Source: Pseudomonadota bacterium
Lineage (GTDB): Bacteria > Myxococcota_A > Polyangia > Polyangiales > Polyangiaceae
Reading direction: 5' to 3'
DNA length: 64,000 bases
Assembly: GCA_023398955.1 (NCBI GenBank)
Contig: JAEWRL010000087.1
Span: forward strand, 1-64,000
Position numbers and translations under genes: made by a program. Every line of letters starts with the position of its first letter. Position 1 is the stretch's first letter. The notes below the pieces were generated by a model that had not been told where the DNA came from, did no database searches, and saw nothing but the letters and a program-made list of their open reading frames with translations. Shown here in pieces: positions 26,065 to 33,320 of this stretch.

Positions 26065-26999
26065 TGTCTCCGGAGCCGCTCAGGGTCGTCATCGTGACTG
26101 GTCTCAGTGGGGCGGGCAAATCCACTGCGGTCCATGCACTGGAAGACCTCGGCTTCTTCTGCGTCGACAATCTTCCTCCTCCTGTCCTCGAGCCGACTCT
26201 GAAAGCGCTCTACAGCCGCGGGATTGCGCGCGCAGCCTTCGGCGTCGATGTCCGGGTCGGGGGTTTTTTGGAAGACGCCGAGGGCGTCATTGATGGGCTC
26301 CTCAGTTCAGGGACGGCCGACATGCGCGTGCTGTTCCTCGATGCAGCGGACGAAGCCCTGCTGAAGCGATTCAACAGCACGCGTCGGCCACATCCGCTGA
26401 GCGCGAGTGCTGCATCGCCCCAACACGAATCTGGGGCAGTTATCGACGGCATTCGGCTGGAACGTAGCCGGCTCGCTCCGCTGCGCTTGCGTGCCACATT
26501 GGTTCTGGACTCGACGGACCTCACCGTCCATGAACTCCGCAAGAAGGTCATCGAGGCCATTGCGACGGCCGAGGAGCGCGCCACGCGAATGAGCACGCGT
26601 GTCATGTCCTTTGGTTTCAAGCATGGGGTACCCTTCGATGCGGACGTCGTCCTTGACGTGCGCTTCCTCGACAATCCACATTTCGTCGAGCATCTGCGCC
26701 CACTGTCGGGGCTGGATGCTCCCGTTCGCGATTACGTCTTGGCGAGTGCCGACGCCAAGGCATTCCTCGGTCGAGCCAAGGACCTGTTGAGCTTCTGCCT
26801 GCCTCGTTTCGAGGCGGAGGGCAAAGCGTACCTGACCATTGCGCTGGGGTGTACAGGAGGTCGCCACAGGAGCGTTACCCTCGCGGAGCGCCTCGCCACC
26901 GAACTCGCTGGGCAGATGGGGCGGCGTCCATCCGTGGTTCACCGGGACCTCATACGCAGCGATTCGCTGCCGACCGCAACTGGTGAGGAGTCCCCATGA
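26064..26999 (+). CDS. rapZ: RapZ-family nucleotide-binding protein
   Basis: A 311-residue P-loop protein. N-terminal Walker A is VTGLSGAGKSTAVHALED and continues FFCVDNLPPPVLEP. The C-terminal domain has LDVRFLDNPHF and the family signature IALGCTGGRHRSVTLAERL, with the closing VHRDL. In E. coli RapZ is an RNA-binding adaptor that controls glucosamine-6-phosphate synthase through small RNAs; outside enterobacteria its role is less clear. It overlaps hprK upstream and the HPr gene downstream (ATGA), so these four genes form one translationally coupled unit. Confidence 0.96.
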   Translation: MSPEPLRVVIVTGLSGAGKSTAVHALEDLGFFCVDNLPPPVLEPTLKALYSRGIARAAFGVDVRVGGFLEDAEGVIDGLLSSGTADMRVLFLDAADEALLKRFNSTRRPHPLSASAASPQHESGAVIDGIRLERSRLAPLRLRATLVLDSTDLTVHELRKKVIEAIATAEERATRMSTRVMSFGFKHGVPFDADVVLDVRFLDNPHFVEHLRPLSGLDAPVRDYVLASADAKAFLGRAKDLLSFCLPRFEAEGKAYLTIALGCTGGRHRSVTLAERLATELAGQMGRRPSVVHRDLIRSDSLPTATGEESP

Positions 27000-27271
27000 A
27001 CGTGGCGCGGGGCTCCTTCATGGTTCGCAATCGGCTGGGTCTTCACGCACGGGCCGCGACCAAGCTCGTGGAGATTGCTTCGCGCTTCACGTGTGAGATC
27101 ACGGTGAGTCGAGACGAACAGACGGCGAATGCAAAGAGCATAATGGGGGTGCTGTTGCTGTGCGGGTGTGCGGGATCCACGCTAGATGTCGAAGCCGTTG
27201 GCGAGCGCGCCGAGGAAGCGGTGCGCTCGATTGGCGAGCTCATCGAGAATCGATTTGGCGAGCCGGAGTAG
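26996..27271 (+). CDS. ptsH: Phosphocarrier protein HPr / NPr
   Basis: A 91-residue phosphocarrier. The EI-dependent histidine lies in RLGLHARAATK (about residue 18), and the regulatory serine in NAKSIMGVL (about 49), which is the site HprK modifies. Both sites are intact. The family ending is weaker, with a short acidic tail. The start overlaps the rapZ stop. In this setting it passes phosphate from the adjacent EI to EIIA-Ntr, and it could be named npr. Confidence 0.95.
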   Translation: MNVARGSFMVRNRLGLHARAATKLVEIASRFTCEITVSRDEQTANAKSIMGVLLLCGCAGSTLDVEAVGERAEEAVRSIGELIENRFGEPE

Positions 27272-27274
27272 TGG

Positions 27275-29065
27275 ATGGGTGACGGAGCTGACAGCGTCGG
27301 GCGTCTCCGAGCAGCCCCTCAGGTCCTGCCGGGAATCGCAGGCTCGCCAGGTCTAGCGATTGGACCAGCGCTCGTGCTCGACACGCGGCGGCCCGGCGTG
27401 GTGCATCGGCGTGTCGCCAAGCACCAGGCTCAAGAGGAGCTCCGGCGCTTCGATGCAGCTGTGGAACTCGCCTCGCAGGCCCTGCTCGATGCTGCAGAAC
27501 GACTGAGATCGGGGGCTACCAAAGCCGAGACATCCATCATCGAGGCCTACGTAATGATGGTGCGTGACGAGACGCTCCGTGAGGACGTCGAGCGGCGGAT
27601 CTGTATCGATCGTCAGTGCGCCGAGTGGGCGGTCGATGAGGCGGTGCGGGAGATGTCGGACCAGCTCGCGGGCGCCACGGACCCCTACCTCGCGGAACGG
27701 AGCCACGACATCGAATTCGTTGGGGACCGCCTACTGCGAGCCTTGGCGGGTCACCATGGGGGTGTTCCCATTCCGGAGCTTCGTGAGCCGGTCGTCATTG
27801 TTGCGCATGACCTTTCACCAGCCGAAACGGCTGGGCTCAGCCGCGAGCATGTTCGTGCCCTCGTCACGGAGGTTGGCACGCGGACGTGCCACACGGCTAT
27901 CCTGGCGCGGTCTTTGGAGATTCCCGCGGTGGTTGGCGTGCCGGGTCTGCTCAGCAAGGTGGGTAGCGGGGATCAAGTCATCATCGATGGCATGCGCGGG
28001 ACCGTGACGCTCTCACCCACTCAGGAGATGCTAGAACTCGCGGATCGCAGGGCGGCGCGGCATGTAGCTTTGAGTCGCGAGCTGCGCGAACATGCCGATG
28101 AGCCTGCCGTGACCCGCTGCGGGACGCGCATTCATCTGCGAGCGAACATCGAGCTTCCATCGGAGGCGAGCCTCGTCCTCATCGAAGGTGCCGAGGGTAT
28201 TGGCCTCTACCGAACCGAGTTTTTGTTCACGGATAGGGCAGAGGCGCCGGACGAGGACGAGCAGTTCGAAGTCTATCGCTCCGTTCTCGAGGCCGTGGCG
28301 CCGCATCCGGTCACGCTCAGGACCTTCGACTTGGGGGGCGACAAGTTCGCGGCGGTATTCGGTACCCGGGAGGAACACAATCCGTCGCTTGGCGTCCGCG
28401 CCGTCCGCCTTGGTCTTGCCCATCCGGAGACGTTCATGCCGCAACTGAGAGCCCTGCTCCGAGCTGCTGCGTTCGGCTCCCTCAGGATTCTCATCCCCAT
28501 GGTCTCAGCCATATGGGAGCTCCGTGCGGTTCGGGAGCTGCTAGCACGTGCAGAAGCCGAGCTGGACCGTCGCGGAGTGAAGCACGCCTCGGCGGTTCCC
28601 GTCGGGGTGATGGTCGAGGTCCCGTCGACCGCCATCATGGCCGATGTCTTCGCGAAGGAGGCGGACTTCTTCAGCATCGGCACCAACGATCTGGTGCAGT
28701 ATACGTTGGCTGTGGACCGCGCCAGCCACGAGCTTGCCCAACTCGCCACACCTTTTGACCCGTCTGTGTTGCGTCTGATCGACATCGTCGTGAGAGCGGC
28801 GTCTCTGCGTTGCTTGCCGGTTGCAGTCTGCGGTGCGATGTCCAACGATCCCCTTGCTGCCGTCCTGCTAGTTGGCTTGGGCCTGCGAGAACTCAGCATG
28901 GAATCGTCGGCGATTCCTGAGGTCAAGGAGGCGATCGGGAGAGTCGAGCTACGAGAGGCGCAAGAAGTGGCGAGTTCTGCCCTGCGTAGCGCCACTGCAG
29001 AGGAAGTGGAACATCTGCTGGCAGAGGCCTTTGCCCCCCGTTTTGCTGACCTTTTCGGCGATTGA
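27275..29065 (+). CDS. ptsI: PTS enzyme I (PEP-protein phosphotransferase)
   Basis: A 596-residue enzyme that starts the phosphate relay from PEP. The N-terminal HPr-binding helices are followed by the phosphohistidine segment RTCHTAILARSLEIPAVVG (about residue 208). The PEP-binding barrel has GLYRTEFLF (about 310), FFSIGTNDLVQYTLAVDR (about 468), and the acid/base Cys in VAVCGAMSNDP (about 515). The GAF domain that marks nitrogen-type EI (PtsP) is absent, so this is a classical EI in a regulatory PTS cluster. It follows HPr by three bases. No sugar EIIB/EIIC genes are in the window. Confidence 0.97.
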   Translation: MGDGADSVGRLRAAPQVLPGIAGSPGLAIGPALVLDTRRPGVVHRRVAKHQAQEELRRFDAAVELASQALLDAAERLRSGATKAETSIIEAYVMMVRDETLREDVERRICIDRQCAEWAVDEAVREMSDQLAGATDPYLAERSHDIEFVGDRLLRALAGHHGGVPIPELREPVVIVAHDLSPAETAGLSREHVRALVTEVGTRTCHTAILARSLEIPAVVGVPGLLSKVGSGDQVIIDGMRGTVTLSPTQEMLELADRRAARHVALSRELREHADEPAVTRCGTRIHLRANIELPSEASLVLIEGAEGIGLYRTEFLFTDRAEAPDEDEQFEVYRSVLEAVAPHPVTLRTFDLGGDKFAAVFGTREEHNPSLGVRAVRLGLAHPETFMPQLRALLRAAAFGSLRILIPMVSAIWELRAVRELLARAEAELDRRGVKHASAVPVGVMVEVPSTAIMADVFAKEADFFSIGTNDLVQYTLAVDRASHELAQLATPFDPSVLRLIDIVVRAASLRCLPVAVCGAMSNDPLAAVLLVGLGLRELSMESSAIPEVKEAIGRVELREAQEVASSALRSATAEEVEHLLAEAFAPRFADLFGD

Positions 29066-29194
29066 AGCTGGGGAGTCTCGCTAGGGCGCAGGCTGCCCTT
29101 GCCTGGGCCAGGCGAGCTGGTTTGGGGGGGCGCCGGCCCGCTGGTGGACAGTGAGCCTTGACCATGGGGGCGCTCCCGTCAATGCTGGCTGCAT

Positions 29195-30796
29195 ATGGGG
29201 CCCGCAGCCGACCGCGCCGTGGCGCTCAACGTGGCTTGCCCGGAACCGGAACCCTGGCGGCGAATTCTCGACGCTTTGCCCTTCCTCGCTGTGCTCGTCG
29301 ATGATGAGCACAGCGTCGTTGCCGTGAACGAAGCGGCGCGGCGCGAGTTCTGCAGCGACCGCGTCGATCGGGACCATTGCCCCAGCCTGCATCGCGGTCT
29401 CGAGTGCCCCTTGCAGCGGTTGGTCATCGAGCAGGTGGATGGCGAGACCGAGTTTCTCGACGAGAAGAGTGGTCGTTGGTTGACCTCGGCAGTGTACCCG
29501 ACGAGCCTGCTGACGTTCGACGGCCGCCCCGTTCACCTCCTTCTGGCTCGCGATATCTCGCAGGAGAAGCATGCTGCTCGGGAGCTGGAACGTAGCCTCG
29601 AGCACCACAAGGCGCTGGCAAGGCTACTGCAAGAGCTCCAACGGGCGAGCACACCCGAATCGACGCTGCAGCTTCTGATAGACCTGGCTCTTGGGCTATC
29701 GTGGATGGGTGCTACGAGCGGAGCCGCAGCCTTCGTGCGCCGCGGCGGAGCGCTCGAGCTAGCGGCGTGCCGCAACCTGGAGGCCGCGGTCAGCGAGCAG
29801 TGCGCGCGTGTCCCTCTGGGTGAGTGCTTATGCGGCGCGGTCGCGCAATCCCAGACGGTGGTAATCACCGCTCCTGACGAGACTCTCACGGGGATGCGTG
29901 TTCCCCACCCGGTGGCGAGCCACGGGCACGCAGTCTTCCCGCTGCTTTACGAGGGTCGTGCTCTCGGTGTGGTGAACTTCTATCTCCGGCCCGGATGCGA
30001 GTTCGAGCCGTCGCAGCGCTACTTCCTCGACGCGGCGGTGGGCGTTGCGGCAGCAGCGTTGGCGGAGCAGTTGGCGCGCAGCGCGGCGCGGGAAGCCCGC
30101 GAGCAGGCAGCGGCGCTCGAGCGGAAGCTACTCGAGCGCGTGCTTGCTTCTCAAGAGGAGGAGCGAAAGAGAGTGGCCCGGGAGCTCCATGATGACCTTG
30201 GGCAATCGCTGTCGGCGCTGCTACTCGAGCTCAAATCGACGACGGATGATACGCCCAGCAGGCTGGTCAGGAGCAATATGGAACGGGCGGTTCGCGGCCT
30301 GGTGGAGAAGGTACACCGCCTGGCCTGGGATTTGCGTCCCTCCCTTCTCGATGACTACGGTCTGGATTCCGCTCTCGAGCGACACGTCGCGACGGTGGAA
30401 CAGCGCAGCGGATTGCCCATCGACTATAGGTTCGTCCAAATGGATGAAATCGGCGCGCGTCTGCCGCAGACCATCGAACTCGTGCTCTATCGAGTGACGC
30501 AAGAGGCTCTGAACAATGCAGTGCGTCACGCACGAGCCAGCAGGGCGAGCGTCGTCGTGCTGCGAAGGACCTCGGAGGTTATCCTGCTCGTGGAGGACGA
30601 TGGGTGGGGTTTCGATCCATCCTCGGTGCGCGCCACGGAAGCATCCGGACTGGGGATAACGAGTATCAAAGAGCGAATAGCCCTGATCCGCGGCAAGGTG
30701 AGCATCGATAGCGATCGCAGTAGTGGTACGTCGCTGAGGGTATGGGTTCCCCTCGATGGGACGAAGGCGGAGCCTTCGCAGGCGTCTCCTGCCTAG
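29195..30796 (+). CDS. PAS-GAF sensor histidine kinase, HisKA_3 (NarL-partner) type
   Basis: A 533-residue soluble histidine kinase. Residues about 25-125 form a PAS-like domain that contains three cysteines (FCSDR, DHCPS, ECPLQ). Residues about 155-295 form a GAF-like domain with PLGECLCGAVAQ. A coiled-coil linker leads to the HisKA_3 dimerisation box RKRVARELHDDLGQSL (His about 331). The ATPase domain has QEALNNAVRHA (N box), VEDDGWGFD (G1) and GLGITSIKERI (G2). There are no membrane segments, so it senses something in the cytoplasm. No response regulator is next to it. It stands directly upstream of the cytochrome locus, which makes control of that locus plausible but unproven. The exact start is uncertain. 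Confidence 0.88.
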   Translation: MGPAADRAVALNVACPEPEPWRRILDALPFLAVLVDDEHSVVAVNEAARREFCSDRVDRDHCPSLHRGLECPLQRLVIEQVDGETEFLDEKSGRWLTSAVYPTSLLTFDGRPVHLLLARDISQEKHAARELERSLEHHKALARLLQELQRASTPESTLQLLIDLALGLSWMGATSGAAAFVRRGGALELAACRNLEAAVSEQCARVPLGECLCGAVAQSQTVVITAPDETLTGMRVPHPVASHGHAVFPLLYEGRALGVVNFYLRPGCEFEPSQRYFLDAAVGVAAAALAEQLARSAAREAREQAAALERKLLERVLASQEEERKRVARELHDDLGQSLSALLLELKSTTDDTPSRLVRSNMERAVRGLVEKVHRLAWDLRPSLLDDYGLDSALERHVATVEQRSGLPIDYRFVQMDEIGARLPQTIELVLYRVTQEALNNAVRHARASRASVVVLRRTSEVILLVEDDGWGFDPSSVRATEASGLGITSIKERIALIRGKVSIDSDRSSGTSLRVWVPLDGTKAEPSQASPA

Positions 30797-31154
30797 ATGA
30801 GCGAGTGCAATTCTCGATCGCTTCTTGCCCAGCCCCTGACGGGCGAGGACTGGGCAAGAAGCTCGAAGGCCGTCGTCTGCTCGGACCCATTCCTGTTCGC
30901 CCTGGGCTTCTCTTCACGCCGGGAATACCAGCAAAGCACTGGGTCATCCGTACTAATTACCTATCATTGGACGAGGGCGCGCTGCGCTCGGCCCGTAACC
31001 GTCGATTTATCCGTATCGGAGGCGCCAGAAGCGGGTTAAAAGATGAATACGCCCATTGGCTGTGGGGGCGGACCCGCGGTTCGTCCCATCCGCACCACCC
31101 GACCGCGTTTGCCCGGGTGGAGATTCTTGCTGACGCTGCGGTCATAGCGCAAGC
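30797..31154. other. Intergenic region ahead of the cytochrome locus
   Basis: About 358 bases that separate the histidine kinase from the first cytochrome gene. It holds the strong inverted repeat at 30820-30862, then an AT-richer patch around 30950-31045 that may contain the promoter of the cytochrome genes. I could not place a -35/-10 or -24/-12 pair with confidence. An 80-codon frame that begins right after the kinase stop shows no ribosome binding site and overlaps the hairpin; it is not called. Confidence 0.5.
30820..30862 (+). terminator. Perfect 13-base inverted repeat behind the histidine kinase gene
   Basis: GCTTCTTGCCCAG at 30820-30832 pairs without mismatch with CTGGGCAAGAAGC at 30850-30862, leaving a 17-base loop. 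It begins 24 bases after the kinase stop. There is no T-run behind it, so it is either a terminator of the kind common in GC-rich genomes or an RNA-processing or protein-binding site. Confidence 0.55.
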
Positions 31155-33320
31155 ATGCGTAAACTCTCCTCCAAGAAGCATTCCCGGGCAGTGCCCGTGC
31201 AGCCGTCTGGGTGGCTCGCGTCGCGGCTGCTGCGAGCGGTGACACTTCTGTGCGGCATGTTGGCCGCGGGCTGCGGCGGGGAGGATCCCGCTCCCCCTCC
31301 AGTGGTTGCCGTCGCAGCCCGTCAACTGCAGTTGGAGCAGCGCATTCCGGACCCTGACGTGGTCAAGGCGCAGCTTCAGCAGTCGATCCATGCGGTCCTT
31401 GAGTGCACTGATTGTCACGTTCCGGCGCCGGGCAGCGACTCGCAGAGCGAAGAGTACTATGACCGCGCACGAACCCGCTGCTCCAACTGCCACGAGGAAG
31501 CGGCGGCCCGCTACGACCAGAGCGTTCATGGCACGGCAATCAGGCGCGGCGCGAGCGATGCAGCCCGTTGCGTGAACTGCCATGGCTCGCACGACATCGT
31601 CCCCATTGGGGATCCCCGCTCTCCGGTGTACGCGAGCAATCTGCCGGAGACATGCGGCCGCTGCCACAGTAACCCCGAGCTTGCCCGCGAGCTCGGTATT
31701 CGTGGGGCGGAGGGGGTCAGCCATTATCCGGAGAGCGTGCACGGCGCCGAGCTGGCAGCCGGAAACCGGGATGCTCCCTCCTGTGTCGACTGTCACGGCA
31801 AGGAGCACGGAGTATTCAGGGCCTCGAACCCGCGCTCGACCGTCCACCGCCGGAACGTCCCCGCGACCTGTGGCAAATGCCATGAGAAGGAGATCGGCGA
31901 GTTCAGGGCGAGCGTGCACGCGGCTGCCGTCGAGGCCGATGATCCGAACGCTCCGACTTGCATCACGTGCCATACATCCCACTCCGTCGTGCGCCCAACC
32001 GGCAAGTTCAAGCTCGCGAGCGACCGGGTCTGTGGCGAGTGCCATGCGGAGCGTCTGTCGGCGTACCTCGAGACCTATCACGGCAGGGCCCACGATCTGA
32101 AGAGCCTGGAAGTGGCGGCCTGCTTCGATTGCCACGGCAAGCACCGGATCCTGCCCTCCTGGGATCCATCCTCACGCCTCGCGCCGCAGAACCGTGGTGC
32201 AACGTGCCGTGAATGCCATCCGGGCGCGCCCGACGCCTTCATGAGCTTCATGGCGCACGGGGACTACAAGGACCGCGACAACTATCCGATGCTCTTCTGG
32301 GCTTTCGTCATCATGACGAGTCTGATCGTCGGAACATTCGCGATCTGGGGTGTGCACACGGCATTGTGGGTTCTTCGAAGTTACATCGTCTACCGCCGCG
32401 ATCCCCGGCGATTCAAGGAGGAGAAGAGGAAGGCGCGAGAACAGATTCGTGGCCGCGTGTACGTGAGGTTTCGGGCGATCGATCGGTTCTGCCACCTACT
32501 GATCATCGTGAGCTTCTTCTTGCTGGTTCTCACGGGCATGCCTTTGAAGTTCCACGATACTTGGTGGGCACAGTGGATCTTCGACATGCTCGGCGGTGCA
32601 CGACGAGCGGCGGTCCTGCACCGGGTGGGTGCCGTCATCAGTGGCATCTACTTGCTCCTTCACGTCACGAGCCTCGTCGGGCCAACATGGAGGAGGGTGC
32701 ACGAACTCCGTGCCCGCGACGGACTCCCGACGTCCCGAGCCTTCCTGCGCGTCGCTTTCGGTCCGGACTCTCCGCTGCCCAATAGACAGGACCTCAGGGA
32801 TCTCGTCGGTCATCTCCGCTGGTTTCTCGGCAGAGGCCCCAAACCGCAGTTCGATAGATTCACTTACTGGGAGAAGTTCGACTACTTTGCGGAGCTCTGG
32901 GGCAGTGCATTCATTGGAATGTCGGGGCTCGTTATGTGGTTTCCGGAGAAGGCTGCGCTGTTCATTCCAGGTTGGTCCGTGAACCTGGCCCAAGTCGTCC
33001 ACAGTCAAGAAGCGCTCTTGGCAGCGGGGTTCATCCTTACGTTTCACTTCTTCAATAGCCACTTCCGCCTCGAGAAGTTCCCGCTGGACTCCGTCATGTT
33101 CTCTGGACGCATCAGCGAAGAAGAGATGAGGCACGAGCGAGCCCGACAGCTCGAGCGCTTGGCCCGAGAGGGCCGGCTCGACGAGATCGCGGCCCAAGGC
33201 GACTGGGCGCCGTGGAAGCGTCTGTTGACGAGCGCCTTCGGGCTCACGGCGCTCGTGCTGGGCACCGTTCTCGCCATTCTGATGTTTTGGGCGCTAGCAG
33301 GCCTCTGGTTGGGCGCATGA
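31155..33320 (+). CDS. Ten-heme c-type cytochrome fused to a b-type membrane domain (CbcL-like quinol oxidase candidate)
   Basis: A 721-residue protein. The N-terminus is a signal peptide with a lipobox-like end (GMLAAGC). Residues about 75-365 contain ten CXXCH motifs: CTDCH, CSNCH, CVNCH, CGRCH, CVDCH, CGKCH, CITCH, CGECH, CFDCH, CRECH. From about residue 378 there are six membrane helices, with histidines suited to b-heme ligation in FCHLL (helix 2), VLHRVG and LLLHV (helix 3), and VHSQEA, LTFHFF and SHF (helix 5). The order, periplasmic multiheme c domain then a b-type domain of the hydrogenase/thiosulfate reductase class, is that of Geobacter CbcL, which takes electrons from menaquinol. 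It ends in an ATGA overlap with the next cytochrome gene. Heme motifs are seen directly; quinol oxidation is inferred. Confidence 0.9.
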   Translation: MRKLSSKKHSRAVPVQPSGWLASRLLRAVTLLCGMLAAGCGGEDPAPPPVVAVAARQLQLEQRIPDPDVVKAQLQQSIHAVLECTDCHVPAPGSDSQSEEYYDRARTRCSNCHEEAAARYDQSVHGTAIRRGASDAARCVNCHGSHDIVPIGDPRSPVYASNLPETCGRCHSNPELARELGIRGAEGVSHYPESVHGAELAAGNRDAPSCVDCHGKEHGVFRASNPRSTVHRRNVPATCGKCHEKEIGEFRASVHAAAVEADDPNAPTCITCHTSHSVVRPTGKFKLASDRVCGECHAERLSAYLETYHGRAHDLKSLEVAACFDCHGKHRILPSWDPSSRLAPQNRGATCRECHPGAPDAFMSFMAHGDYKDRDNYPMLFWAFVIMTSLIVGTFAIWGVHTALWVLRSYIVYRRDPRRFKEEKRKAREQIRGRVYVRFRAIDRFCHLLIIVSFFLLVLTGMPLKFHDTWWAQWIFDMLGGARRAAVLHRVGAVISGIYLLLHVTSLVGPTWRRVHELRARDGLPTSRAFLRVAFGPDSPLPNRQDLRDLVGHLRWFLGRGPKPQFDRFTYWEKFDYFAELWGSAFIGMSGLVMWFPEKAALFIPGWSVNLAQVVHSQEALLAAGFILTFHFFNSHFRLEKFPLDSVMFSGRISEEEMRHERARQLERLAREGRLDEIAAQGDWAPWKRLLTSAFGLTALVLGTVLAILMFWALAGLWLGA

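Noticed and set aside
30797..31039. An 80-codon gene directly after the histidine kinase stop
   Set aside because: No ribosome binding site, no family, and the 13-base hairpin lies inside it.
30957..32144. Minus-strand frame of 395 codons
   Set aside because: It is antisense to the ten-heme cytochrome gene. Its apparent order comes from the repeated Cys and His codons read backwards.
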